A DNA stretch of 64,000 nucleotides from Neobacillus drentensis NBRC 102427 (GTDB lineage Bacteria > Bacillota > Bacilli > Bacillales > Cytobacillaceae), in assembly GCF_001591445.1 (NCBI RefSeq), contig NZ_BCUX01000016.1:62001-126000 (forward strand), read 5' to 3'. A program made the translations under genes and the position numbers. Shown piece by piece: positions 8,698-17,473 of the stretch (position 1 is the first letter of the stretch; the number at the start of each line of letters is the position of its first letter). Below the pieces are notes generated by a model that searched no databases, was not told the origin of the DNA, and saw nothing but the letters and a program-made list of their open reading frames with translations.

Positions 8698-9428
8698 TAA
8701 GAATCGCCCCCTTCTTTTTCCGGTTCCATGTAGCGGATACGAATGGAATTATCATAGGCTGGTACCGTTACGTTCGGATTTGGTCTTGAAACGGAAAGTT
8801 TTAGATTTTCAATAAAAAATTCTTCCGAAGATTTGGATACTTTCATCCGATTGTATAGTTTTTCGGCTGTATTATTACCATCAACACCCACGATAATTTC
8901 AATCGGCAAACTATTAATCGTATGCCCATCAATTTTTGTTACCCCATTGATGTCACGAATCACAGTCGTATTAATAACTCTTTGGCCATCAATCGCCACA
9001 TATTTTGCCTCATACATATTTAATTCGTTTAGCAACCTTTTTAAAAGTTCTGGAGAAACAACCTTATTCACTGGGGTACCCGGCTTGATCTCTTCGATAA
9101 CCGGCTCTATATGCAAGGTAATTCCAGGAACATTTATTTCGGTTAAACCCGCTTCAATCTTTAATTCCTTTAATGTATCGATTAAAGTTTGTTCTTTACT
9201 TTGTTTTCGCTTAGATTCATAGGCTGCCAGCTTTTCTTCATTCGAACGGATTTCACTTAACAAATTGGATTGAAGTTCTTTTTCTTTAAGTAACGCTTCA
9301 CGCAGCTGCCAAATATCACGCGTGTCACGTTCAGCAGGTTCTTTTATGGTTTGAAATTGGATAGCAATCATGAAACCAACCAAGACTGCTATCAATGTAA
9401 AACTAGCATTAAGTTTTTGGTTGTCCAC
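8697..9428 (-). CDS. ylxX: YlxX, DUF881 membrane-anchored coiled-coil protein
   Basis: The 243-residue product starts with one membrane segment (FTLIAVLVGFMIAIQFQ), then a coiled-coil of about 50 residues (REALLKEKELQSNLLSEIRS), then the DUF881 domain (residues about 95-230; MYEAKYVAIDGQRVINTTVI, GVTKIDGHTINSLPIEIIVG). The GTG start at 9428 follows an AGGTG-type site. It is a tandem paralogue of ylxW, sharing topology and the DGQR/NGQR-plus-DG pattern. Function is unknown. Confidence 0.85.
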   Translation of the reverse strand: MDNQKLNASFTLIAVLVGFMIAIQFQTIKEPAERDTRDIWQLREALLKEKELQSNLLSEIRSNEEKLAAYESKRKQSKEQTLIDTLKELKIEAGLTEINVPGITLHIEPVIEEIKPGTPVNKVVSPELLKRLLNELNMYEAKYVAIDGQRVINTTVIRDINGVTKIDGHTINSLPIEIIVGVDGNNTAEKLYNRMKVSKSSEEFFIENLKLSVSRPNPNVTVPAYDNSIRIRYMEPEKEGGDS

Positions 9429-9483
9429 TTTTTTTCACCTAACCTTTTAAATTATCAACTCGTGGACAGTACTTGGAAAAAGC

Positions 9484-10194
9484 CTAACTCCCTAGAATTG
9501 GATTTAGGACAATTTTATCGTCTTTTTCTAATGTGAAAACGATATTATCATTCACTAGTTGATCCTTCACCCCTCCAATTAGGTTTATCGATGATGAGAG
9601 GACGTCAGGGTCTCCGATTGCTGTAATTGTAAATGGTGCAGGATGTTCAATACCATCAACCGTAATAACCGGTCCATTACAAATAATATAAGAATGGCTA
9701 GTCAGCCTTTGCCCATTTATGGCAACTGCTGCAGCTCCTGATATATATAGTTCATTTACCACTTTAAATACGTGATGCTCATGAACGAGGTAATTATTGA
9801 TGTTGTCTTCTTTTGGGTCGTATGCACCATCAGTGAGGGTTACCTTGACCCCCTTACCTTGGACCTTCACCTTTCCCAAAAACATTCGATATTTTTCAGC
9901 ATCTTCTGCAAGGTTAAGAAAAATCTGTGCTTCCTTCGAAAGTTCCTTTTCATTCTTAAGAACCATATCTTGTTTTTGGTTTAACTCCTTTTGCAGTTCA
10001 CGATTGCTTTTTTCTTCTGCAATTAATTGATTTCTTAATGCAAGCGTCTTTTCCCATTGTTTACCGGATACGTTGGGGTTTTTTTCTTTATTTTCTATTT
10101 GCGTCAAATGGTAAGAAAAAGCGATCATAAATCCTAATACAAGGCAGACAAGGGATAAAACAACATGTTTACCCTTCACCTTAATCTTACTCAA
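9484..10194 (-). CDS. ylxW: YlxW, DUF881 membrane-anchored coiled-coil protein
   Basis: From the TTG at 10192-10194 the product is 236 residues: a basic N-terminus, one membrane segment (VVLSLVCLVLGFMIAFSYHL), a coiled coil (about 45-95) and a DUF881 domain (GVKVTLTDGAYDPKEDNINN, LVHEHHVFKVVNELYISGAA, AVAINGQRLTSHSYIICNGP). The TTG is 8 nt after GTGGAGG and overlaps the divIB stop by eight bases. An upstream TTG at 10221 would include the ribosome binding site in the coding region. YlxW and YlxX are probably partners, judged only from their pairing and likeness. Confidence 0.85.
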   Translation of the reverse strand: MSKIKVKGKHVVLSLVCLVLGFMIAFSYHLTQIENKEKNPNVSGKQWEKTLALRNQLIAEEKSNRELQKELNQKQDMVLKNEKELSKEAQIFLNLAEDAEKYRMFLGKVKVQGKGVKVTLTDGAYDPKEDNINNYLVHEHHVFKVVNELYISGAAAVAINGQRLTSHSYIICNGPVITVDGIEHPAPFTITAIGDPDVLSSSINLIGGVKDQLVNDNIVFTLEKDDKIVLNPILGS

Positions 10195-10960
10195 CTTTTT
10201 TTTCCTCCACTTCCGATTCAAAAGCCTTAAAATATGATCCTACTTCTAGGTCAATAATCCCCTTTTTGTTAGGATCTAATTGCGAGATAATTGAAGGATA
10301 ATACATCATCTTTTCCGAAAAACTTCTTAATGTCGCACTCACCTCAAATCCATCATTCATAAATAAGGAAATATGAAAGGGATCTGTTCTCTTCGGAGTG
10401 TAATGGATTTCAGAAATAGAGTTAGAAATTTCGCTAGGAAGACTTTCTAAATCTTTAACCATTTGATTAAGGGCTCCCCCTTCTTTGAACTCAAATAAAA
10501 TTGGACAATTTACAGGAATTTTATTTGCCTCTCTATTTTTTATAATTTTCCCATTATCCATAATCGGAAAGAACTTATTCCCTTGTTTAAGATAGGCAAT
10601 TCTTTTATGTTCTTTTATAAAAATAATCACTGTATTAGGCCAACGAATCTTAATTTCTGCTTTTTTGATTTCAGATAATCGCTGTATTTTAGAAACAACT
10701 TCTTCCTTTTTTATTTTCCAAATATTCGTATTATTCGAAAGCCCGCTCTGACTGACTACTTCCTCAGCGGAATACACTCCATTGCCTTTAATTGTTATCG
10801 TCTTTACATGACTTAAAGGTGATTGTGAATAGGCGATAACAACTATCATTGTAAAAAACAGAATTAACAAGAGCACAAGTCGTCTATTTGCTTTTCGTCG
10901 TCTTTGCTCCTTTAACTTAGGGATACGGTCCTCGAGAGCAACAATTTTTCCTTTTTCCAT
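10187..10960 (-). CDS. divIB: DivIB/FtsQ, division protein with POTRA domain
   Basis: The 257-residue bitopic protein has a basic cytoplasmic tail (about 1-28), one membrane segment (LVLLLILFFTMIVVIAYSQS), a POTRA domain (HVKTITIKGNGVYSAEEVVS and onward) and the beta domain common to DivIB/FtsQ, with an acidic C-terminal tail. DivIB forms a trimer with FtsL and DivIC that activates PbpB and FtsW at the septum. The start has GGAGG upstream, and the transcription unit seems to begin just upstream of it. Confidence 0.93.
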   Translation of the reverse strand: MEKGKIVALEDRIPKLKEQRRRKANRRLVLLLILFFTMIVVIAYSQSPLSHVKTITIKGNGVYSAEEVVSQSGLSNNTNIWKIKKEEVVSKIQRLSEIKKAEIKIRWPNTVIIFIKEHKRIAYLKQGNKFFPIMDNGKIIKNREANKIPVNCPILFEFKEGGALNQMVKDLESLPSEISNSISEIHYTPKRTDPFHISLFMNDGFEVSATLRSFSEKMMYYPSIISQLDPNKKGIIDLEVGSYFKAFESEVEEKKVE

Positions 10961-11035
10961 TTATTTTTCCTCCAAATAAAAAGCAGCTGCCTCAGGAAAA
11001 GCTTTCTATGCCTGTCCAAACATTCGATAGTGTTA

Positions 11036-11090
11036 CCTCGAAAAGAGAAACAACGGCACGAAAAATCATGCCGTCTGTTACTTTTCGAGG
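11036..11090 (-). promoter_or_regulatory. Long structured leader before divIB
   Basis: The outer arms CCTCGAAAAG (11036-11045) and CTTTTCGAGG (11081-11090) pair perfectly over ten bases. Inside, AACA pairs with TGTT and ACGGCA (11053-11058) pairs with TGCCGT (11069-11074), with small bulges and a 10-nt loop. The structure lies between the probable divIB promoter and the gene. No long U-run follows, so attenuation or RNA stability is possible but unproven. Confidence 0.6.
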
Positions 11091-11113
11091 ATACACCTAT
11101 AATATTATCAGTA

Positions 11114-11119
11114 ATTATA
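11114..11119 (-). promoter_or_regulatory. Probable extended -10 promoter for divIB
   Basis: On the minus strand TGTTATAAT is an extended -10 (TGnTATAAT) with the hexamer at 11119-11114. No good -35 is visible. Transcription would start near 11107, just ahead of the hairpin leader at 11036-11090. Confidence 0.5.
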
Positions 11120-11201
11120 ACACAATATTTGTCATTCGTACGGGAATTATAATAAGAAATGAAAGTATTATTTCTTGGAAATTTTGCTAATAGTCTTATC
11201 C

Positions 11202-11247
11202 CATCGTCCGAATAGCGGCTAGTAAACTAGCCGCTATTCGGACGATG
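11202..11247 (-). repeat. Perfect 21-bp inverted repeat between murB and divIB
   Basis: The left arm 11202-11222 and right arm 11227-11247 are exact reverse complements over 21 bp around a TAAA loop; the core is CCGAATAGCGGCTAG. The hairpin begins 9 nt after the murB stop. Neither strand has a T-run behind it, so it is not a standard terminator, though it could stall polymerase, protect the murB transcript end or mark a processing site. The rest of the 295-nt murB-divIB gap holds the divIB promoter and leader. Confidence 0.85.
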
Positions 11248-11255
11248 AATATTTC

Positions 11256-12164
11256 TTACTTTCTCCCGACTATTTCTACTTCTGTTTCCATTTTTACTTC
11301 ATATAAGCTGTAGATGACATCCTTTACATGCTGAATTAAGGCAAGCACATCACCTGCTGTTGCATCTCCGGCATTAACGATAAAATTCCCATGCATTTCT
11401 GATATTTTCGCACCGCCAATACTAAAACCCTTTAAGCCAGCCACTTCAATTAATTTTCCAGCGTAATTCGGTAGCGGATTCCTGAATATACTCCCCGCAC
11501 AAGGAAAATTCCACGGCTGTGTTTCTTTTCGATAATCCTTATTCTTAATCATTTGTGAGACAATTGCTTCTTTATCACCTTCAACAAGTTGAAATGAAGC
11601 TTCCACAACAATGCCGGGTCGGATTTTCTGGAGGACAGATGTTCTGTAAGAAAACTTCATTTCTTCATTCGAAAGCCACTCCATCGTCCCATCTTCAAAT
11701 AAAATATGAGCCCGTGTCAGTATTTTGCTAATATCAGATCCGTGTGCACCTGCATTCATATATACTGCACCGCCAACAGATCCAGGGATTCCGCTAGCAA
11801 ATTCCAGACCGGACATTCCTTTTTTACTAATAAGGGTAGCCAAGCTTACTAAGGAATGTCCGCCGCCCACTGTAATCTCTGTGCCATTGATTTTGAGTTC
11901 ATCAATCCCGGAACCGAGTTTAATTACTGCCCCTTCAATGCCCTTGTCAGAGACTAAAAGATTAGAACCTCTCCCAATTGCCCGCCAATTTAAGCTGTAT
12001 TTTTTCACCAAACTCATAACCTGTTTTAAATTTTCTACAGATGAAGGTTCAATAAAAAGGTCAGCAGGACCGCCTATTTTGATGGTTGTGTGGTTGACAA
12101 GAGGTTCATTTTTTTTCACTTTACCAATCTTTAAATTTTCTAATTCAGTTATAATTGCGTCCAT
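11256..12164 (-). CDS. murB: MurB, UDP-N-acetylenolpyruvylglucosamine reductase
   Basis: The 302-residue flavoprotein has FAD-binding motifs ([47 protein letters not shown]) and the catalytic region CAGSIFRNP followed by [10 protein letters not shown] near the C-terminus. Its length and SxFRNP motif fit the type II MurB of bacilli. It reduces the enolpyruvyl group to make UDP-MurNAc in the cytoplasm. I chose ATG 12162-12164, 8 nt after AGGG, over the GTG at 12173. It follows murG by 61 nt and probably shares its transcript. Confidence 0.95.
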   Translation of the reverse strand: MDAIITELENLKIGKVKKNEPLVNHTTIKIGGPADLFIEPSSVENLKQVMSLVKKYSLNWRAIGRGSNLLVSDKGIEGAVIKLGSGIDELKINGTEITVGGGHSLVSLATLISKKGMSGLEFASGIPGSVGGAVYMNAGAHGSDISKILTRAHILFEDGTMEWLSNEEMKFSYRTSVLQKIRPGIVVEASFQLVEGDKEAIVSQMIKNKDYRKETQPWNFPCAGSIFRNPLPNYAGKLIEVAGLKGFSIGGAKISEMHGNFIVNAGDATAGDVLALIQHVKDVIYSLYEVKMETEVEIVGRK

Positions 12165-12225
12165 ATTAATCACCCTAACTTTCCAAGTTGCATTTATTTC
12201 AGTTTATGCTAAAAACTATTTTGGG

Positions 12226-13329
12226 CTACCTTTGTTTTGCCTTTACAAGCTCTTGCATTAAGGAATAAAGTCGGAAAGCTGAATCCGGAACACCCATTTT
12301 TTTAGACTTAAGCTTCATTTCCTTTAAATTATCCTTATTTAAAAGAATACGATCTATATGGTTTACAAGGCTTTTATTATTTAAATCCTTTTCAAGGAGT
12401 AATTCTGCCGCGCCATGGTCACTTAATGATCTTGCGTTTTTCTCTTGATGATTATTTGTTACATATGGGCTAGGGATAAGAATGCTGGGAATACCGAGCG
12501 AAGTGATCTCTGCTAGTGTCGTTGCTCCTGCTCTTGAAACGACTAGGTCAATCCCCGCCAGAACTTCTGGCATATTATGAATAAAAGGTTTAATTACTAC
12601 ATTTTTGGGGTTTCCAATTAGGTCCACTTCTTTTTTGACATCCTCAAAATGAACGTCTCCTGTAATATAAAGAATTTGATATGGTTTTTCAGCCAATTCT
12701 GCAAATGCCTTTACGACAGCTTCATTAATAGGTCTTGCACCACGGCTGCCTCCAAATACTAAAACGGCTGGCATTGTTGTACTAAGCCCTGCCGCAAGCC
12801 GACCCTGAATCCCATCCTTGCCAATTACTTCAGATGCACGAGGATTACCTGTGAAAACAGTCTTCTCTTTCGGAAAGAATTCTTTGGCCTCTTCAAAACA
12901 AATCGCAATTTTGTTTACATACCGGCTTAAAAATTTATTAGTTAGCCCGGGAACACTATTTTGCTCGTGAATGATTGTCGGGATTCCTAGCTTTGATGCA
13001 GCATATACAACCGGTCCGCATACATATCCTCCCGTTCCAATGACAATGTCTGGTTTGAACTCTTTCAACATTCTTTTACTGTCTTTTACACCTTTTAGAA
13101 AGCGCAGGACAGTTTTAATATTTTCAAAGGAAAGCTTTCTTTGAAAACCAGTAATATGAATGGATTTAAAAGCTATATTCTCCCTAGGAACAAGCTTACT
13201 TTCCAATCCGTTACGAGTCCCTATGTATAAAAATTGTGCATTTTTGTTCTGTTTTTGAATTTCTCGAATGAGTGCAAGGGCAGGATAAATATGACCACCA
13301 GTTCCTCCACCGCTAATAACTATTTTCAT
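12226..13329 (-). CDS. murG: MurG, lipid II-forming GlcNAc transferase
   Basis: The 367-residue GT28-family product begins [20 protein letters not shown], the lipid-binding glycine-rich loop, and has the UDP-GlcNAc motifs [12 protein letters not shown] and [20 protein letters not shown] followed by NHQEKNA. It adds GlcNAc to lipid I at the inner membrane face. The ATG at 13327-13329 is 6 nt after GAGGTG; a GTG three codons upstream lies inside that site. A terminator separates it from spoVE, and a promoter-like sequence lies between. Confidence 0.96.
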   Translation of the reverse strand: MKIVISGGGTGGHIYPALALIREIQKQNKNAQFLYIGTRNGLESKLVPRENIAFKSIHITGFQRKLSFENIKTVLRFLKGVKDSKRMLKEFKPDIVIGTGGYVCGPVVYAASKLGIPTIIHEQNSVPGLTNKFLSRYVNKIAICFEEAKEFFPKEKTVFTGNPRASEVIGKDGIQGRLAAGLSTTMPAVLVFGGSRGARPINEAVVKAFAELAEKPYQILYITGDVHFEDVKKEVDLIGNPKNVVIKPFIHNMPEVLAGIDLVVSRAGATTLAEITSLGIPSILIPSPYVTNNHQEKNARSLSDHGAAELLLEKDLNNKSLVNHIDRILLNKDNLKEMKLKSKKMGVPDSAFRLYSLMQELVKAKQR

Positions 13330-13377
13330 TTTTTCCACCTCATTAACTATTTAACACCAGATTGCCATAACTATCTT

Positions 13378-13405
13378 ACTATAAAAACGAACGAAATAAC
13401 TCAAA
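13378..13405 (-). promoter_or_regulatory. Possible sigma A promoter for murG
   Basis: On the minus strand TTTGAG (13405-13400), a 16-bp spacer and TATAGT (13383-13378) form a moderate match. It sits between the spoVE terminator and murG, where a promoter would be needed. Confidence 0.4.
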
Positions 13406-13454
13406 TGAAAAAAGAATGTTATCTAATTGTAAAGTTATCAATTATATTTCTTAT

Positions 13455-13495
13455 TAAAATAAAAAGAACCCTGCCACTAAACAGGGGAAAGGTTC
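13455..13495 (-). terminator. Terminator after spoVE
   Basis: On the minus strand GAACC pairs with GGTTC and CCTG pairs with CAGG, with a small bulge, followed by TTTTTATTTT. The stem begins at the spoVE stop codon. Confidence 0.65.
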
Positions 13496-14594
13496 AAAAT
13501 CGTGAATACCTGCTAATATTAAGGAGAACCCCGATAGCCATTAACATTAACGTCAATGAAGAACCTCCATAGCTTAAAAATGGCAAGGTAATACCCGTAA
13601 CGGGCATAAGCCCTGTGACAACTCCGATATTAATCATCACCTGAATCGCCACCATGGCGATAATTCCCACAGCCAAAAAGCTGCCATATAAATCTGGTGC
13701 ACCTAAAGCAATTCGAATCCCTCGCCATAGCAACAATGCAAATAATAGTAATATGAACGATCCACCAATAAAGCCCAATTCTTCAGATAAAATTGCAAAG
13801 ATAAAGTCCGTTTGAGGTTCTGGTAAGTAAAAGAACTTCTGCCGACTCTCGCCAAGTCCAAGTCCAAACAATCCGCCCGGCCCTATCGCGTAAAGTGATT
13901 GAATGATTTGGAAACCACTATTTTGCGGGTCAGACCAAGGGTCTAAAAAGGAGGTTATCCTTTGAATTCGATACGGCGCCGAAGCAATTAAGCCCACGAA
14001 TCCTGCGACACCTAATAGCCCAAGAAAACCAAAATGGCTAACCCGTGCACCTGCAATAAATATCATTACGACACAGGTTCCCATCATAACCGTTCCTGTA
14101 CCTAGATCCGGTTGAAGCATAATCATTGAAAAGGCGACAAAGGCAAGCCCTAATGAGGGAACAAGACCTTTTTTGAAGGAAGTAATCAGCTTTTGTCTTT
14201 CTGAAAGATATTTTGCTAAAAACGCAATCATCGCTAGCTTCATAAATTCTGATGGCTGGATGGAAAATGCCCCTACCCCAATCCAGCTTCGAGAACCATT
14301 TCTCTCATTACCAATTCCAGGAATTAAGACTAGAATAAGTAAGATAAAACAAGCAATAACAAAGGTTTTCGACCAGGTCCGCCATGTCCAATAGTTAATG
14401 TTCATAATAAAAAACATAGCAATAACTCCAACCCCAGCGAATAGAGTTTGTCTTTTCGCAAAGAAAAAGGAATCATTAAACTTATGTTCAGCCCAAATAG
14501 CACTTGCACTGTACACCATGATAAGCCCTATAGCCAATAGCGTGAATGTTACGATCATTAAAATAAAATCAGGAGTTGTTCTCTTTGTCGGCAC
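13494..14594 (-). CDS. spoVE: SpoVE, SEDS-family glycosyltransferase for spore cortex
   Basis: From GTG 14592-14594 the product is 366 residues, equal to B. subtilis SpoVE, and aligns with its N-terminus (PTKRTTPDFILMIV). It has about ten membrane segments and the SEDS signatures NGSRSWIGVGAFSIQPSEFM, QPDLGTGTVM, LPEPQTDFIFAILSEELGF and LPFLSYGGSS. GTG is 9 nt after GAGG; the nearer ATG at 14600 is too close. SEDS proteins polymerise lipid II with a partner class B PBP, here probably SpoVD. The paralogue ftsW lies at 56826-58034. Confidence 0.93.
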   Translation of the reverse strand: MPTKRTTPDFILMIVTFTLLAIGLIMVYSASAIWAEHKFNDSFFFAKRQTLFAGVGVIAMFFIMNINYWTWRTWSKTFVIACFILLILVLIPGIGNERNGSRSWIGVGAFSIQPSEFMKLAMIAFLAKYLSERQKLITSFKKGLVPSLGLAFVAFSMIMLQPDLGTGTVMMGTCVVMIFIAGARVSHFGFLGLLGVAGFVGLIASAPYRIQRITSFLDPWSDPQNSGFQIIQSLYAIGPGGLFGLGLGESRQKFFYLPEPQTDFIFAILSEELGFIGGSFILLLFALLLWRGIRIALGAPDLYGSFLAVGIIAMVAIQVMINIGVVTGLMPVTGITLPFLSYGGSSLTLMLMAIGVLLNISRYSRF

Positions 14595-14648
14595 AACCAT
14601 ACACCTCAACTGCTAAGTTTTAGGGCTCCGTTATATTAACTAAGATAT

Positions 14649-14697
14649 TTGTCTAGCTCGAGCACTAAACGGGTGCTTCCGCTTTTCTTGTAGACAA
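14649..14697 (-). repeat. Intergenic repeat, short copy, behind murD stop
   Basis: On the gene strand this reads CAAGAAAAGCGGAAGCACCC followed by GTTTAGTGCTCGAGCTAGACAA. It keeps both ends of the longer copy behind sigE but lacks about 100 bp of the middle. The outer arms TTGTCTA (14649-14655) and TAGACAA (14691-14697) and the inner arms AGCAC/GTGCT pair. No U-run follows, so it is not a clear terminator. Confidence 0.7.
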
Positions 14698-14701
14698 GCC
14701 C

Positions 14702-16054
14702 TTACTTAAGCTTATGCACCGCTTCAATAAAAATGTCTCCTCTGACTTCAAAAGTTTTATATTGATCCCAGCTTGCACATGCAGGAGATAATAATATAAC
14801 ATCACCTGTTTCGGAGTATCGATAAGCTTCAGGCACTGCCTTGTCAACATTATCGACACGTATGATTGTTTTTATTCCGGCCAGTTTCCCAATCCGTTCC
14901 ATCTTAGGAGCAGTTTGCCCAAATGTAATCATAGCTTTTACATTTTTTAAATAGGGCAGGAGCTCATCAAACTCATTACCGCGGTCTAACCCGCCCGCTA
15001 AAAGTATAACTGGAGCTTCAAAAGCAGCCAACGCATTAATAGTTGCTAAGATATTTGTCGCCTTAGAATCATTGTAAAATTTCCTTCCGTCCACCTCTGT
15101 AACATACTGGAGTCGGTGCCTGACACCAGTAAAAGTTTCCAGAACCCTTTGTATGGCCCTGTTCTCCACTCCTGAAAGCTTTGCTGCAGCCATAGCAGAT
15201 AAGATATTTTCAAGATTGTGGTTACCAGGAAGAGCTATATTTTCGATTTCCATCACTTTTTCTCGTTTAAACATTAACCAGCCATCAGAAATATATGCAC
15301 CTTCCGGCAGTTCCTTCTTTGTCGAAAAAGGAATGATGCCTGCCTTAGAGTGCCGAGCAACCGCTAAGGTTTCTTCTTGATCGGCATTAATAATTAGATA
15401 TTCGAGTTCTGTTTGATTTTTTGTGATGTTTGCCTTTGCAGCAATATATTCCTGTTTAGTCCCATGATAATCCAAATGGGCATCATATAGATTTGTTAGA
15501 ATGGCGATCTTTGGATTAAAATCAACAATTCCCATTAGTTGAAACGAAGATAATTCAATGACAATCGTATTTTCTGATGTTGCCTCCTCGGCTACCCCTG
15601 ATGCAACAGTACCAATATTCCCAGCAATCAGCGGGTCCTTTTGACCCTCTTTCAACATTTCATAGACTAAGGTAGTCGTTGTTGTTTTTCCATTTGTTCC
15701 TGTAATCCCGATAAACGGGGCTTCCGATATTTCATACGCAAGCTCCACCTCCGTAATGACTGGAATGCCCTTTTCAATAGCTCCTGCAATCATTGGGTTG
15801 TTATAAGGAATACCGGGATTCTTGACGATAATCTCGAATCCTTCATCAAGAAGTTCAATTGGATGTTCACCACAAATGACTTTAATCCCTTGCTCTAACA
15901 ACCCCTGAGCCTCAGGATTCTCCGAAAAAGGCTTTTTATCATTTACGGTTACAAATGCACCAAGCTTATGTAATAATGCGGCTGCTGTTACCCCGCTTTT
16001 CGCTAAACCTAGGACTAGAATTTTTTTATGACTAAAAGAATTAATCTGTTTCAC
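14702..16054 (-). CDS. murD: MurD, UDP-MurNAc-L-Ala:D-Glu ligase
   Basis: The 450-residue ligase has an N-terminal Rossmann-like UDP-binding domain ([21 protein letters not shown]), the ATP loop [15 protein letters not shown] near residue 115, the central motif SSFQLMGI, and the C-terminal domain ([48 protein letters not shown]). It adds D-Glu in peptidoglycan precursor synthesis. The GTG start directly follows the mraY TAA, with GAGGTG upstream inside mraY, pointing to coupled translation. Confidence 0.96.
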   Translation of the reverse strand: MKQINSFSHKKILVLGLAKSGVTAAALLHKLGAFVTVNDKKPFSENPEAQGLLEQGIKVICGEHPIELLDEGFEIIVKNPGIPYNNPMIAGAIEKGIPVITEVELAYEISEAPFIGITGTNGKTTTTTLVYEMLKEGQKDPLIAGNIGTVASGVAEEATSENTIVIELSSFQLMGIVDFNPKIAILTNLYDAHLDYHGTKQEYIAAKANITKNQTELEYLIINADQEETLAVARHSKAGIIPFSTKKELPEGAYISDGWLMFKREKVMEIENIALPGNHNLENILSAMAAAKLSGVENRAIQRVLETFTGVRHRLQYVTEVDGRKFYNDSKATNILATINALAAFEAPVILLAGGLDRGNEFDELLPYLKNVKAMITFGQTAPKMERIGKLAGIKTIIRVDNVDKAVPEAYRYSETGDVILLSPACASWDQYKTFEVRGDIFIEAVHKLK

Positions 16055-17029
16055 TTATAACCACACCTCAATATAGATTCCTAGTATCGCAAGAATTAAT
16101 CCAACACTCCAAAAAGTGACGACGACCCGCCATTCTGACCAGCCTACCAATTCATAATGATGATGCAACGGACTCATACGGAAGATCCGTTTACCAGTCG
16201 TTTTAAAGGAAATAACCTGTAAAATAACTGATAAGGTTTCTATGACAAATACTCCACCAATAATAATAAGCAATATTTCCAGCTTAGTCAGAATAGCAAT
16301 CGTGGCAATTGCTCCTCCGAGAGCAAGTGAACCTGTATCTCCCATAAAAACCTTAGCAGGGTGCGCATTAAAAACTAAGAACCCTAACACTGCCCCTACA
16401 ACCGCTACAGAAAAGATTGCAATTTCCATTTGAGATTGATTCCAAGCAAGCACTGCTAATGCACCAAAAGCAATAGCTGCGGTGCCTGACACCAAGCCAT
16501 CAAGTCCATCTGTTAAGTTGACTGCATTTGAGAAGCCTACTAGCCAGAATATGACGAAGAAGATGAAAAACCAGCCTAAATCAAATGTGGTTTCAGTAAA
16601 TGGAAGGCTAATTTCAGTAGAGAAGCCCTGTTGTTTATAAATAAGATAAAAGATAATGGAAATAATGATTTGACCTGCTAGTTTTTGTTTAGAGGTTAAC
16701 CCTAAATTCCGTTTTAAGACCACTTTGATAAAATCATCTAAAAAGCCAAGTAATCCAAAGCCAAGTGTTACGAGAAGCAATAAATACGTTTTAACGGTTG
16801 GTTCGGAAAATTTACCTGTCATTACGAGAGTCGTAATGACGATTGAAAACATAATCATCACACCGCCCATGGTCGGTGTGCCAGATTTTTTCTGATGGGA
16901 TTTTGGTCCTTCTTCACGAATGCTTTGTCCAAATTTCAACCTTCTTAAAAAGGGAATAAAAACAGGAGAAAGTAATACCGATATAAGAAAACCCATTATA
17001 ATTGTGAAAAATATAACTTGCTCAAGCAT
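16055..17029 (-). CDS. mraY: MraY, lipid I synthase
   Basis: The 324-residue, ten-helix membrane enzyme has the family motifs [37 protein letters not shown] (catalytic Asp pair), [19 protein letters not shown] and [14 protein letters not shown]. It transfers phospho-MurNAc-pentapeptide to undecaprenyl phosphate. ATG 17029 has an ideal AAAGGAGGG site that lies in the last codons of the upstream orphan domain gene, so the two are translationally linked. Confidence 0.97.
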   Translation of the reverse strand: MLEQVIFFTIIMGFLISVLLSPVFIPFLRRLKFGQSIREEGPKSHQKKSGTPTMGGVMIMFSIVITTLVMTGKFSEPTVKTYLLLLVTLGFGLLGFLDDFIKVVLKRNLGLTSKQKLAGQIIISIIFYLIYKQQGFSTEISLPFTETTFDLGWFFIFFVIFWLVGFSNAVNLTDGLDGLVSGTAAIAFGALAVLAWNQSQMEIAIFSVAVVGAVLGFLVFNAHPAKVFMGDTGSLALGGAIATIAILTKLEILLIIIGGVFVIETLSVILQVISFKTTGKRIFRMSPLHHHYELVGWSEWRVVVTFWSVGLILAILGIYIEVWL

Positions 17030-17030
17030 T

Positions 17031-17471
17031 TTATTCCCTCCTTTCAGGTTTGTTTTTACTCGTGATCTCGTTTAACATCACAGCTATATCATATGTTTCA
17101 TTATTTTTATTAAGAAGTTTTTTATTTGAAAATTTAAAGTTAGTTATCTCCATAATTTTGTCTGTTTCTCCATTTAGTTTTTCAATATATCGTTTTAAAA
17201 TAGTTACGATTGCAGCAGCAGGGTCGTTTGTAAAGAATACTGGAAATTGGTTCGGTGTATACCTTGGAAGGTCATAGTTGATATTCCAAACGGCTGCGAT
17301 TGCGCCATTTGAAATCGCTTCAGAAAGCTCCCCATCCGTTCCATTAAATGATACAAATAATCCTTTTGGCTGTGCTTCGTTTGCTTGGTCGCTCACGGAA
17401 GCAAACGAAAGGTCGTCTTGGATGCCACGGCTATCAAATAGACTCCCCAAGTCTTTCAAAGCTAAATACAT
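17031..17471 (-). CDS. Orphan Mur-ligase N-terminal-domain protein
   Basis: This intact 146-residue gene sits between murE and mraY. Residues about 12-100 resemble the UDP-binding N-terminal domain of MurE/MurF: DSRGIQ, then [18 protein letters not shown] (36-53), SNGAIAAVW (54-62), a [16 protein letters not shown] strand-helix (76-91) and RYIEKL. There is no GTNGKT loop and no central or C-terminal ligase domain, so it cannot be an ATP-dependent ligase alone. The polar tail (105-146) is unlike MurF. ATG 17471 has GGGGAG upstream overlapping the murE stop, and the gene's end supplies the mraY ribosome binding site. No frameshifted remainder is visible. Role unknown: binding a UDP-MurNAc precursor or regulating neighbours is possible. 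Confidence 0.8.
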   Translation of the reverse strand: MYLALKDLGSLFDSRGIQDDLSFASVSDQANEAQPKGLFVSFNGTDGELSEAISNGAIAAVWNINYDLPRYTPNQFPVFFTNDPAAAIVTILKRYIEKLNGETDKIMEITNFKFSNKKLLNKNNETYDIAVMLNEITSKNKPERRE

Positions 17472-17473
17472 AG

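Noticed and set aside
11725..12261. Plus-strand frame of 178 codons opposite murB
   Set aside because: Antisense shadow of a well-conserved gene, with no start signals.
13494..14594. SpoVE as a second FtsW or RodA
   Set aside because: Length, N-terminus and location between murD and murG match SpoVE; ftsW is present beside pycA.
17031..17471. Orphan Mur domain as a broken murF pseudogene
   Set aside because: The frame is intact with a good ribosome binding site, and there is no room or trace for the missing two ligase domains between it and mraY. Bacilli also keep murF elsewhere, so decay in place is not the simplest reading.
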